The notes below the pieces were generated by a model. It ran no database searches. It worked only from the letters and a program-made list of their open reading frames with translations, and had not been told where the DNA came from. The translations under genes were made by a program, and so were the position numbers. From assembly GCA_027605045.1 (NCBI GenBank), contig JAQFWX010000006.1, positions 1,302,001 through 1,366,000 on the forward strand: a DNA stretch of 64,000 bases, in the 5' to 3' direction. The stretch is from Phallus indusiatus (taxonomy: Eukaryota; Basidiomycota; Agaricomycetes; Phallales; Phallaceae). Positions 44,002-54,150 of the stretch are shown in pieces (the stretch's first letter is position 1; each line of letters starts with the position of its first letter).

Positions 44002-45308
44002 TCGTCGCCGTTTTGAAAATCCTCTACCTCTGCTGCCGCTACAGTCTCACCCTGGGTCAGAGCAGAGCCGCCACGTGCCTGGGCTTCTAACGCATCTTTC
44101 TGAGCCAACAGGTGTGCGATATTGTCGTCCAATTCATCGGGTTGAAGATACCGAATGTCGTATGCGCGAGGGCATTCACGAGCCCAATGACCTGTTGCTC
44201 CACAGCGATGACACCTGGTCGATTCTGGGCCTACGCGTCGACGGGCAGCGTCAACGTCCATCGGGTCATGTCTAACCTGGGGTGCAGGAGCAGAAGCCGC
44301 AGGTCTAGGGGGCAGTGCGGGCATGACCTGGGGTATAGGCCTGGGAGGTGGGTAGGCAGGAGCCTGATAGGAAGGGGCAAGGGGCCTCCTCTGGATCTGA
44401 GGGATCTGGTACAACGGGAAAGGGGTGGGACGAGGTCGGTTAATGGGGACTGTCGCGGGATTTGTCTGAGTCGTTCCAGAGCCTACGAGTCGACGGCGAG
44501 CAGCGGTGAAGGCCTCGTTGGAACGTCTGTCCATGTCAAACATGCGTGCCTGCCTGATCCAGCCCTCATAGTCATGAAGCGCGGGTCGGTCCTTCATCGT
44601 CGCTACCAGAGACGCAATTGCCGGGTCCAAACCATTACGAAAGTATGTGTTAATGGCGAGCCCTTCCGTAAAGCCAGCATGCTCAATGAGCACACGGAAG
44701 GCGTCCACATACTCTTCTACAGTCCTGTTGCCTTGGATGTAGCGGTTGGAGTAGAGGGTGTTGATGGCGTCTTCTTGCTCGGATTGTGGAAAGAAATCCG
44801 CCTTGAACCGTTCCCGAAAGGCGTTCCAGTCGGCGAAAGGCTTCTCTCCTCTTTGATACCTTTTCAGCATAGATTCGCTGAAGGTAAGGGCGCGGCCTTC
44901 ATTCATGTACGACATCGCCCAGCCAATCTTGAGTTCATCAGTCTCGAAATCGCGACTGCATATACTCATGTAAAACTCGACGGTGTTCCAGAAGGCACGA
45001 CCCTTGGAGCGATCTCCGTCGAACGAAGGGGGTACAGCAGGTCGGGTATTTCGGGAAGAGCGTGAACTGGCTTGATGCTCAGGAGCTGGTGGTTGTCCAG
45101 ACGAGGACACGTCGCCCACAGGGGGGTTTTGGGTTGGAGCAGCTCTAGCCGCGTCTCGGATGCTCTGCAGCACCTCAATCATCTGTGAGGCCTGGGATTC
45201 CTGTCTAGCCATGCGGGCATCCATTTCCGCGAACTGCCGCATAATAATAGTCGCCACATCGTTGAGGGTGACGAGTGGGGGTGCAGAGGGTGGAGGAGAA
45301 GAGTCCAT
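43998..45308 (-). CDS. Gypsy-2 gag, 436 aa, intact
   Basis: It begins MDSSPPPSAPPLVTLNDVA at 45308 and runs uninterrupted to QNGDE*. It has a short coiled-coil-like N-terminus (MDARMARQESQASQMIEVL), a capsid region and a Pro-rich linker, then one CCHC knuckle (CHRCGATGHWAREC) for RNA binding. The length fits a Tf1/sushi-type Gag. It could supply Gag to defective relatives such as Gypsy-1. Confidence 0.94.
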   Translation of the reverse strand: MDSSPPPSAPPLVTLNDVATIIMRQFAEMDARMARQESQASQMIEVLQSIRDAARAAPTQNPPVGDVSSSGQPPAPEHQASSRSSRNTRPAVPPSFDGDRSKGRAFWNTVEFYMSICSRDFETDELKIGWAMSYMNEGRALTFSESMLKRYQRGEKPFADWNAFRERFKADFFPQSEQEDAINTLYSNRYIQGNRTVEEYVDAFRVLIEHAGFTEGLAINTYFRNGLDPAIASLVATMKDRPALHDYEGWIRQARMFDMDRRSNEAFTAARRRLVGSGTTQTNPATVPINRPRPTPFPLYQIPQIQRRPLAPSYQAPAYPPPRPIPQVMPALPPRPAASAPAPQVRHDPMDVDAARRRVGPESTRCHRCGATGHWARECPRAYDIRYLQPDELDDNIAHLLAQKDALEAQARGGSALTQGETVAAAEVEDFQNGDE

Positions 45309-45459
45309 GAGAGAGAGAAAGGAAAATGGGGTCTTTAAGATGGAGCAGAGGGGTCGGTTATAGACAGGACTCGAGGGAAAAATACGACACTGCGATAGTC
45401 GGTGTTGAGCGCGATTTTTCGATAGCGAGTGTCGATAAAAACGGCCAGTCTGCGAGTAG

Positions 45460-45472
45460 AAGCTTGTTCTAC
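45460..45472 (-). other. Gypsy-2 primer-binding site, self-priming type
   Basis: Same 13 bases as in Gypsy-1 (GTAGAACAAGCTT on the minus strand) right after the 5' LTR, with AGAACAAGCTT complementary to AAGCTTGTTCT in the LTR. Confidence 0.75.
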
Positions 45473-45867
45473 TGTTAGGGCTACTCAGCTCAGGCTAGAG
45501 GGAGGGGATCCTAAGTACTATATTGGGCAATGGCTATACTACTCACCTAGAGGGAGGGGATCCTAAGAGAACAAGCTTAGGGACCCTCACTCTAGGTACA
45601 GCTACTATATACATAAAACGACGACGCGGCGTGCGGCCCTGACACAGCTAAGTGCCAGGCGCCCAAACCGAACCTAAGCGACGTGATGTCACGGGCATCA
45701 CGCCGGGTACGAGCGCGCGACGCGCGCGAGTAGAGAAAGTAAGATAGAGACAGAACAAGGGAACGGAAGATAAAAGTGAAATACGGAAATGATAAATAAA
45801 ATAGAAACGAAATGATGCCGATGATAATAAATAAGAAAATGACAGGCGGCGGTAGCGTACCCTGACA
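45473..45867 (-). repeat. Gypsy-2 5' LTR (LTR-A copy g)
   Basis: A complete 395-bp LTR with the same TATA box, start region and paired GGATCCCCTCCCTCTAG segments. Its 3' third differs more from Gypsy-1 and resembles copy (e). The five bases outside are CCAAT. Confidence 0.93.
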
Positions 45868-46322
45868 CCAATAACATAGAATCCGAAGATTGGGCCTGGG
45901 ACTTTATTGCCCATGCAACATGTACACGAACCTGAAAATATATCCTACGGATGGATAGGACTGCGTATATGCTCGGAAGATCTGATCTAAAACATGTGCT
46001 TTAACGTATGATAAAGAAAAACGTAATTTAAACACATACACGAATACATGCATTTGACGTTTGTCCCACAAGGGTGCCATACATGTGAAACCCCTGTTCC
46101 CTTTGGAATTGCGTGATGAGCGGATATTAAACATACCACGTTGAAAGATCTTATATCGGGAATCGGAATATGAGGAACGGAAAAAGTCTTCAAAAATATA
46201 AACAGACGTGTTAATAATAACTTGCGGAAAACAATCATCTTCGTGACAATTTCCCCTTCATCCTCATCCTCTACGCAAAGTGATCTTCTTCGTAACCATT
46301 TCCCCTTGTCCTCAAGCTCAAA

Positions 46323-46914
46323 ATGACCCTCGTAAGTACTGTTTACTGTCAGATATTCATCTACGTTCTTATTTTTAACATTTTCGTTCAGAATACAAGT
46401 CGCGGTCACGTACATTCTGACTCGACCGTTGTCATTTCCGACGGTTCAGACTCAACAGACTTAATCGCGGCTGAATCTGCGTCGACAATCGTTTTGTCTG
46501 ACGACGAGTCAGAATCTCATTCGGCAAGCGAAGTCAGTGATATGCTTACCACGTCAAACAGTCCGATCGCCACAACAGCCGACAGCGCGGACACTGCCAA
46601 TGTGACTCCCAAATATTTCGTCGTCGAGAAGATTGTGTGTCCCTACCATCAAACAGTCTTCCTCGAATTAGAACTGGATCATCAAGGAAATCTGCTGAGG
46701 TGGGCGTATGATGGAGTTCCTAACGTGCACATAACCTTTAGTGACAAAGCCACACACTTGTAAGAATAATAAAGTTGGAACTCTCTTTACCTCGCAAATA
46801 CTAACTACTGTTTAGGCTGGAAACGCTTAACCAGATCACTCAAGAACTGACAGAAGTAAGTGCTGTTCCGATACATAGAGACAAATGCGCGCGTGCTCAC
46901 AGATGAGTAGATGA
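46323..46914 (+). CDS. Small acidic protein with two SUMO-interacting-motif-like segments, 142 aa
   Basis: Exons are 46323-46331, 46392-46759, 46816-46855 and 46903-46914. The introns of 60, 56 and 47 bp have GT-AG ends, and the phases give 429 coding bases. Residues 15-23 (TVVISDGSD) and 35-44 (TIVLSDDESE) each have a V/I-rich core followed by Ser and acidic residues, the form of SUMO-interacting motifs. The C-terminal half (KYFVVEKIVCPYHQTVFLEL) looks folded but is not recognised. The gene lies inside the MULE near its right end, divergent from the transposase gene. The function is inferred only from the motifs. Confidence 0.6.
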
Positions 46915-47529
46915 TAAATAAGCAGCACCTCATGGGTGAAAAAGGCCCAGAGGAAATGAAATGAGCAGCTTGTATGGCGTATAAAGTACATACTTAGTAC
47001 TTACCTATAGGTCAATATCAGTTCGCCTGTCTCATGTGTGATTTGTGAGTTTTGAGGGGAGGAGAAATCCCGGACATGTCAAATAAACCGTTTCAAACAC
47101 GATATTACGGGTTAAGAAGCGACCCGTGAAAGGTAATCTTAGGAGGGGAGCGTTTGTTCATTGCGGACACGGCAGTCTATTATCAGTCATGTTATATACA
47201 CCAAAAAAAGCGATTACTGGTTATTCAATAATTTTCCCTAAACCCTTGTAGTTAAAGCTATCAAATAATCCAACAATCACCGAAATCCATCGAGAGAAAG
47301 CCAAGATAATGAAAGTTGAGACGCAAATGGTCCCAGACGTTGGACGGCCGTGGTTCCCGGATGCGACAAAAACTGATGGGAAATCGTGACGGAAAGGGCT
47401 GATTAGATAGTACGTTAAGGGCTGAAAGTGAACACCGAAAGTGTTCAGGGTAGGGATAGGAAAGGGTCGGTGATTGGAGACCGTAATGATTCATGTCAGG
47501 GTCAGGAGATGGTTCACGGGCGAAAAAGG
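46915..47529. other. MULE right subterminal region, no gene recognised
   Basis: No convincing frame occurs. It lies between the SIM-like gene and the right terminal repeat and may hold transposase sites. Confidence 0.4.
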
Positions 47530-47614
47530 GCGAGACCGTTATGGACTGTGACATGACGCTTATGGACTGTCGCTAGACGCTTACGGACACGCGTGTGACA
47601 CTATTATAAATTGC
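47530..47614. repeat. MULE right terminal inverted repeat
   Basis: The reverse complement starts GCAATTT, then ATAATAGTGTCACACGCG, and stays parallel to the left repeat through GCGACAGTCCATAAGCGTCA. The 9-bp duplication follows at 47615. Confidence 0.93.
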
Positions 47615-47623
47615 TATGATGAA

Positions 47624-49490
47624 TCCCCGGTGCTTTTCGACGTAGCGTCACCCCCAGTACTCGCCTCGCACATCTGTCGCTCATGGAGGCATGCCCTTCT
47701 ATCTGACCGGACCATGTGGACATGTCTTATTTTTCCAGAAATGAAACCGGATGGCGTAATAGAAATGCTCCGTCGATCAGGTCCTGCTTTACTTTACGTG
47801 TTTTTCAAGATCAGAGCCAATACACGCTACGAGATGGCTTATAGCAAAATCTCGAAGATGCTTTCATCCGTATTTCGGCAGTCCCATTGTTTTAAAGCAC
47901 TGCACATGCTGGTTGATCCTAGGCACAGTCGACCTCATCCAAAATTATTCCACCCTCACGTCTTGACATATTTACAACGACCCGCACCGAATCTCCAGTC
48001 GTTCTTTTTTTGGTCTAACGATCTGGACGAAATCTTTCCGGGCACGTTGTTTTCCGGGAATGCTCCAAACCTCGAATGCATTCATTATCGATTCTCTCGC
48101 GGCTTGAAGGAAATGAACTGTCCTATCTTCCATAATTTATCCGAACTCCACTTTTCTTTTCCTGTCGAACCTACTCCTACTATGAATTTCGGACATTTCT
48201 TCGATTTTCTGAATTTATCGCCTCGCCTTAAACTGTTAAGCGTTTATTTCGTCTGGCACCAATCCAACAGGTCGGATTTTTTCGAAGTTCTTCCCGAGCG
48301 TCGCGTAAATTTGCCAAACCTGGAAATGCTTGTGCTTGAGATAAACCACACATCCGACATCGTAGACCTCATTTTAGCAAACGTGTCAATTCCTTCTAGT
48401 GCGAAATGGTGGATTGTTTCCCAGTACATGTCTGGATCTTATGATTCGCCACAAATCCTTCGCATGATGTCCCAAGCACATTTTACACGTCTTCGTGTCC
48501 GGACTTCCTACGGACAGGTATTACATCTGTCTCTTGAAGAATATTTTCGCCCACAATATATTAATCGATTCGATCACAATTCGCTTGCGTATTTCTCTGG
48601 TCAGGGCAGCACGGCAGATCCAATGTGGTTTTCTCTCGAGAAATTTCTCAAATCATCTCGTATCACCTCTTTGGTCATTCATGCGGGACTCAGAGACACG
48701 GCTGAAACGGAGTCGTTTGAATGTCAAATATTTCCAGCAATTATCACCTCGGTGCCTCGTCTGGAGTCCTTGACCATCACTTTCAAACATTCGCCCTATT
48801 TGAACTCCGGTCATCCATGTCTATCATGCTTATCAGAATTAACTCCAAAGGATTCACGAACTTCGGACCCTCTCATTGGCAGTTTGACACAAAACCTCGA
48901 ACGCTTGGATTTTGTCGATTCGTTGTCTATCAACTCTAATGACGTGGAAGCGTCTGCTCTGTCTCAGATCTGTCCTTTTCCTCACTTGCGCGAATTGTTT
49001 GTGGATATAGAGGGTCCTTACACGGGGACGGATGCAGTACAACTTCGTACCTGTGTCTGTAAGAGTCTGGACTCTTTCAATCTGTCCGAAAAGTCCGAGT
49101 CGGGGACTTCGGACTATTTTTCTAATCTTATCTTTTATTTCTCTTACTTACAAATCGTTTCCGAACGTTTGCTTATTTCTCTTCGTTATCTAATAATTAG
49201 ATAAGCTTTTATTTTAGTATATAAAGTCGAGATGTAGATATATTTTTCTTTAGCTTCTTTAACGAAGACCATCTGCACTCATCTGGTGTGATACTCCTTT
49301 GTTCCTGAAGTTCTCGTGTAAAAGTCTTTCGGACTTTTACAGTGTCAGGAGGAGGAGAGAGGAAGGCTATCCTATGCAAGTGTTTGTCCGCTGCTTAGAA
49401 ACGAGAGGCGTGAAATCTTTTCTACGGGTGCCGGAGGATGATGATATATCTATCTCAGTTGTTCCAGATATTGACATTCACTGGTATTAG
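47624..49490 (+). pseudogene. F-box gene 1, C-terminal piece
   Basis: It continues the F-box gene begun at 18819: SPVLFDVASPPVLASHICRS, then the conserved TMWTCLIFPEMKP, then leucine-rich-like repeats. Solo LTR-D (49058-49341) interrupts it after RTCV. The frame resumes as RRRREEGYPMQVFVRC and ends at 49490. Without both insertions the protein would match the 583-aa F-box gene 2 along its length. It likely encoded a substrate-recognition subunit of an SCF-type ubiquitin ligase. As it stands it cannot make a full product. Confidence 0.88.
49058..49341 (+). repeat. Solo LTR-D in the F-box gene
   Basis: 284 bp, TGTAAGAGTC ... GACTTTTACA, with a 5-bp duplication GTGTC (49053-49057 and 49342-49346). 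A TATATAAAG lies near 49218. Removing it restores TCV/RRRREEGYP. The short length and the TGTAAG-type ends suggest a Copia family. Confidence 0.88.
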
Positions 49491-49950
49491 ATCAAGCGAT
49501 CATTTCTATACCTGGTTTGGCTTGAACACTAAGCGTTTCTTTTATCGTATGCTGCTTATGTTAGGACTCACATTTTCATCGATATTTTTCATATTCTTTG
49601 TTATACTAAGGATGAATCGATGGATATGTAGAGTTCCTCTTTTTATCATGCATTATTTTAATACCTGCACCTTTTGATGACATTTGAAAATGGAAGAGCG
49701 TGTTTCGGCTGTCTACGTGAATCTTCATTGTCATATACAAAACGAATTTTACCAACTAATTGGTACCATTTATATATCCAGTATTACCAAACACCATACG
49801 TACTCCGTCCAAAGCAACCCGCGTCAGATTCGCGTTTCCTGCCAGCCGTTTGCAATTGGGCAGCATCGTGTTGACAGCCGAGGCAAATAGGCGTTTTCCG
49901 TGTCAAACATTTCTTAGTCGAACCATCAGGTCCACCACGCAAGTAAAAAC

Positions 49951-51702
49951 ATGGGGCTGCACTTTCCGTCATTTACGCGCCTTTCTAAAAGTGTTTTTAG
50001 GGAAATAATTCTCTATGAATCTGTGTACACGATGGAACCGGACGAATATGATGAGCCCCCGTTATATTTTCACGTGGTGTCACCTCCCATAGTCGCGTCG
50101 CAGGTCTGCCGTTCGTGGAGACACGTTCTTCTATCCGATCCAACGATGTGGACGTGTCTTTCTATTCCAAGCATGAAGCCAAATGTTATAATGGAGCTAC
50201 TTCGTCGATCTGGTTCATCTCCGTTAAACGTATTCATCAAACTGAAGATTGACCGCAGACTAAGTGGCTGGGACATCCCGAACATGCTCTGCGCTGTTTT
50301 TCGGGAGGTCCATCGATTCAAATCCCTACACGTGCAGGTCAACCTTGATTTTTTTGAACCATTTGAAAAACCTGGAATTAAGTCCGCTGCCCTGAAAAGG
50401 ATGATCAAACAAGTTTTGACCTATCTACGATTCCCCGCGCCGAAATTACAAACGCTCTTTGTGTGGTATACGGATCTCAATGACCTTGGCCACATGGACA
50501 AGGTGGAGTTTTTGGAAACTTTGTTTTCTAAAAATGTACCCAATCTTAAGCGGGTACATCATCAGTACTCCGGCGACTTATGGGAAATCAAGTGTCCGTC
50601 ATTTCATGGACTGTCCGAACTTCACCTCTCCCTACTCGCACCTGTCGATTCTGATCGCTTCCTTCAGCTTCTCGAGTTGTCGCCCCGCCTCAAGTTGCTA
50701 CGTGTGCATATAAATTGGGGGGAGGACCACGCAATATCCTTCGTCGAATCGTCTTCTAAACGTCAAGTTAGTCTGCCAAGCTTGGAAGCGCTCGTGCTCG
50801 AGGTGAACCAAGCCGTCGAAGTAATGGAGATGATTTTCAGCAATGTGGCGTTTCCTTCAGACGTCAAGCGGCAGGTTACTATTCAGTATCATGAAGACTT
50901 CGAGGATGCGCCACCAGTGTTTGAATATCTGCCCCAAGTGTCTTTTACCTCCGTGCACGTTCAGTTCAAACACAAACTCACCTTTTCTCTTGAGGAACGA
51001 CCCCTCTTGGACCAAACCGATTACTTCAATCGCCATAAACTAGCTTATGTTTATTCGAACTTTACAGAACTAATGGATCTTTGGATTCCATTAATGGAGC
51101 TTATCGAATCAAACGATATCACGCACTTCACTTTTGAAGTCGATCCTCCCCGGTACATATCCCCTAAGAAGTTATTTATATTTGACGTATATTCAGTATT
51201 CATTGCTCCCGCATCGAGCAATCTGGAGACTTTGACCATCACTTATAAACAGAAGACCTCCTACCACAAAGCTGAAGGCGATCTATTTGATGACGAAGAT
51301 TATTACGACGGAAGTGATCCCGACTACGAAAACGAATCATATGAGACCACAACCCAATCATCTTTATCCCACTTGAAGGAGTTCTTGCTGGATAACATCA
51401 ATATCCCAATGACTAGCTCGTTGAATCCAGCTTGCTCATCTGTCGACACTCGGTCCATTGCCACGCCGTCCGCTGGTACAGGTACTTGCCCTTATCCTCG
51501 TCTACGAGAGATACACGTCGAGTTTCCCGAAATTTTGAAAGAACTCGATGCAGTTATGCTTTTTAACTGTGTCCACGGGCGGCGACGGGCAGGATATCCT
51601 CTACGTATATCTGTGCGTTGCGTAGAAGTAGACGAAGGTGCAAGAGTTATACTGGGACGCGATAACAACGCTGATGTTACGGTGACTGTCAAAAGGAAGT
51701 AA
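49951..51702 (+). CDS. F-box protein 2, 583 aa, intact
   Basis: A single-exon gene. The N-terminal F-box-like region is LSKSVFREIILYESVYTME ... VSPPIVASQVCRSWRHVLL, followed by SDPTMWTCLSIPSMKP. The rest has irregular leucine-rich repeats (LSELHLSL, LSPRLKLLRV, LPSLEALVLE), with an acidic segment (DDEDYYDGSDPDYENE) before the C-terminus. Such proteins recruit targets to SCF ubiquitin ligases in mushrooms; the target is unknown. The start at 49951 matches where paralogue 1 begins. It lies 460 bp downstream of F-box gene 1, probably from tandem duplication. Confidence 0.88.
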   Translation: MGLHFPSFTRLSKSVFREIILYESVYTMEPDEYDEPPLYFHVVSPPIVASQVCRSWRHVLLSDPTMWTCLSIPSMKPNVIMELLRRSGSSPLNVFIKLKIDRRLSGWDIPNMLCAVFREVHRFKSLHVQVNLDFFEPFEKPGIKSAALKRMIKQVLTYLRFPAPKLQTLFVWYTDLNDLGHMDKVEFLETLFSKNVPNLKRVHHQYSGDLWEIKCPSFHGLSELHLSLLAPVDSDRFLQLLELSPRLKLLRVHINWGEDHAISFVESSSKRQVSLPSLEALVLEVNQAVEVMEMIFSNVAFPSDVKRQVTIQYHEDFEDAPPVFEYLPQVSFTSVHVQFKHKLTFSLEERPLLDQTDYFNRHKLAYVYSNFTELMDLWIPLMELIESNDITHFTFEVDPPRYISPKKLFIFDVYSVFIAPASSNLETLTITYKQKTSYHKAEGDLFDDEDYYDGSDPDYENESYETTTQSSLSHLKEFLLDNINIPMTSSLNPACSSVDTRSIATPSAGTGTCPYPRLREIHVEFPEILKELDAVMLFNCVHGRRRAGYPLRISVRCVEVDEGARVILGRDNNADVTVTVKRK

Positions 51703-52512
51703 TTCAGAGTGTAAAAGTGAGAACTTACTTTTCACTTTTCGTTGTTCTCCAAGATGCTTATCAAAGCTTCACACCATAGGTCTTAAAGCGTCAATAAACC
51801 TGTCACCTTACGGTGGGACTCCCTTTTCAATATCGTTCTACCACCGGTGGAAAAAATAGACAATTGTCCGAAACGTACCTTATTGTCAACAGTAATAACG
51901 CGTTTAGCCATATTAGCCATACCGACACCGACATTTTACCTGGTAGTACAAGTTCTTATAATTTCTCAACTTCTCTTTGTTATAAATTTTTTTAGTAAGA
52001 ATTTCTGTGTAAAGCCTGCAGAAACGACAATGATAATGAAAATGCGATCATTATTTTACAATGGTTCCGTCAAAGTCACTTCGTGATTTTCATAATTGAG
52101 ACAGTCTAAGCACGGTACTTATTTGTACAAGTAATACTCAGATGTATAAACCGAATAGGCAAGGGCATTGATCAAGAAGTTTTTTCGTATGTAGGACCAT
52201 CTTATACAATACCAAATTATATGCGACGCTGTCCATACTACAGTTGGGAAATGCTACTACATACTAAACTGTTTGCTGTTATTACTGAGTTTGATGAAAA
52301 GTTTTTTTGCCATTGGGCTAGGGCTAAACCTTAAGTCTAATACTTTAAATACATACACTGGCTCGTTTAGTATACTAATCAATATTATCGGCTACTCGAC
52401 TTTCTTGAACCCATAGACAGCTGCTCCATAAGCCCTAGTTTGCTCTTTGGGTATGTCTGCTTGTCTGCAGGAAAGAGTCGATCAAAATTCAAGGAGTAAT
52501 AGACAAATGATC
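51703..52512. other. No gene recognised
   Basis: AT-rich intergenic DNA between convergent genes; I see no repeat or frame worth naming. Confidence 0.5.
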
Positions 52513-53668
52513 TTACGCATTCAGGTCCATTCGTTCGGGAATGCCTAAACCTTTATAGGTTCCTGGACGGGACACAATTCGTTGAATCCAAGCATTAAGG
52601 TTCGGATAATCTTTTAGATCGATACCAAGAAATTTTCCGCCGCGAACCCTTTGGGAAATATTTGAACTCATACATAATGCAACATCGGAAAAACATGAAA
52701 ACCTACCAGGGGCTATGATTGAAGTGTCAAAATCATTTCCGTACTGAAAATATATCGAAAGTTCGAGCTCACAAAATTTTGATGTCAGCCAAACTGTAAT
52801 GAGATCCAACCAACCACTCTCGACCCTTCAAGCGTTCTTCAAGGACGGATAACAATCGTTTTGTTTCGTCCTGATTCACATTAAGTTTATGACATTGGTA
52901 TCTTTGAGACACTCAATCGTACCTGATAGCGTTTGATAGCATAGGGAATATCTTCCGGTGCAAGACGCATAAAATGAACACTGATATTTCGTCAATACAC
53001 ATTTTTCGTTATACCAGTCGGCCTTACGCTTGACCCGCCCTTGAAATCGATTAGCCACGCCACGCTTGGTTTACAAAATTCTATAAATAGAAGAGCTTAC
53101 ATTGGCCCGACTCCCCCATCAGCAAAAAAGATCCACTGAAGCTGCTCACTGTACAATTTAGGCTCTTTAACAGGATCGTAAGAAATCAAGTGCTTAGTAT
53201 CAAAATGCTGGGCGATGTCTGGGGAGAAAAAGACGGTCAACAGAGTGAAAAAATTGGGTCCGTAACCTACAAAGAAGGATGGCGGAAGATTCCATTATCG
53301 GGAAGTCTTCTTTCGAATGATCAACGAGGGCAGGGAGACGGCCTATTACATGATGACAGTTTCAATGAGGATGCAAGCAAACTTCATCTTCAAAGAGTCA
53401 GGCGAACCGTTTGGATTGATCTTCAGATACCATTCGCTCTTTTGTTCTTTATTTTGTAAGGATGGTGTTTTAAAGTTATCTTTTATACGATGAGATCATA
53501 TGAAGATGACCATGGAATCAAGACGTACAGGGAATCTCCAACTCTTCCAAAGCCACTGAGACACATTGGGCTGAAATTCGAAAAGTTAATTGAAGAAGTT
53601 TAAACCGTCGATGTGAATTAACCTGCTGGGGACGACGATGTGTAGAGTGTTAATTGAGCAGAAGACAT
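52513..53668 (-). CDS. Glutathione S-transferase, Ure2p-like, spliced
   Basis: The enzyme joins glutathione to electrophiles in the cytosol. The gene has about eight short-intron exons. Exon 1 (53623-53668) reads MSSAQLTLYTSSSPA; then AQCVSVALEELEIP, YNFKTPSLQNKEQKSEWYL, KINPNGRLPALVDHS and MESSAILL form the thioredoxin-fold domain with the glutathione-binding NPNGRLPALVD and ESSAI motifs. Then SEQLQWIFFADGGVGPM, LAPEDIPYAIKRYQDETKR, LLSVLEERLKGREWLVG and FLGIDLKDYPNLNAWI form the helical domain. Some middle introns are placed by family expectation only. It ends at TAA 52513-52515. No break is seen. Confidence 0.82.
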
Positions 53669-54050
53669 ATTGGGTTGTAGTAAGAATGTGCCACGACTTG
53701 TGATGCAGTGTCTGGTAGGTATCTTGAGGTCATTTTAAACACACTACTAGAAGAATCACCTGTTAGCCGAGATGACAGGATACAAACACTTACAAAGATT
53801 TATCAGTCATGCAATAAAGATCTTTTGATCGTTTCCGTCTAAATATGTGAAAGATCAAAATACGTACTGACTCGTTTGGCTACATGTATTTTCAGCTCCG
53901 GCAGGCACTGGCAAAAATGTCCTTAGTAAGAAACTGAATGCAAATTGCAATTCAACCATTTCAACTGGAAAAACACGAAAAGAGGGTAGGAGCGTAAAGG
54001 CTGCGCGTCGGTATAATGTCCGGCCAGCACGGGATTTCCTCCGATCAGTA
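53669..54050. other. No gene recognised
   Basis: Upstream region of the glutathione S-transferase gene; probably holds its promoter. No clear TATA box was noted. Confidence 0.4.
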
Positions 54051-54150
54051 GCCTCGAGATTAGGTCGCGTGACAGCATCACCTCCCCGGCTCCTTTTGGA
54101 AGATGGAGGAGCCGGGGAGGTGATGCTGTCACGCGGCCTGGTCTCGAGGC
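54051..54150. repeat. Long perfect palindrome
   Basis: 29-bp arms 54066-54094 and 54107-54135 are perfect inverted repeats (centre CCTCCCCGGCTCCT and its complement) around a 12-base loop. A further 9-bp pair (54051-54059 GCCTCGAGA and 54142-54150) extends the fold. No terminal duplication was found. Confidence 0.9.

Larger units (their letters stand above)
41175..45867 (-). mobile_element. Gypsy-2, 3'-truncated copy of the Gypsy-1 family
   Basis: Minus-strand order: 5' LTR 45473-45867, primer-binding site, intact gag, then pol open to the integrase core, where hAT-2 abuts it. The rest of integrase, the chromodomain and the 3' LTR are absent from the window. It serves as the intact reference for breaks in Gypsy-1. 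Confidence 0.93.
18924..47614 (-). mobile_element. MULE (Mutator-like element), 28.7 kb with nested insertions
   Basis: It is bounded by terminal inverted repeats of about 80 bp and a perfect 9-bp duplication TATGATGAA (18915-18923 and 47615-47623), the length usual for Mutator-type transposases. Its own DNA is 18924-21310, 31922-36566, 36919-37391 and 45868-47614, less two LTR-C copies. It encodes a transposase/Ulp1-like protein on the minus strand and a small divergent gene. Nested in it are hAT-1, Gypsy-1, hAT-2, Gypsy-2 and several solo LTRs. Two deletions linked to the hAT copies removed parts of it, so it is probably immobile now. Confidence 0.9.

Noticed and set aside
44112..45065. 317-aa plus-strand frame opposite Gypsy-2 gag
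   Set aside because: It mirrors the gag gene and is Arg/Ser-rich without motifs, as expected for an antisense shadow.
18924..47614. Starship-like giant element with tyrosine recombinase
   Set aside because: No such recombinase was found; the long terminal inverted repeats, 9-bp duplication and MULE transposase fit a Mutator-like element.
47630..49204. 524-aa frame taken as a complete F-box gene starting at 47630
   Set aside because: Its start falls inside the conserved F-box region and its last 49 codons come from solo LTR-D; the true start is at 18819 across the MULE.
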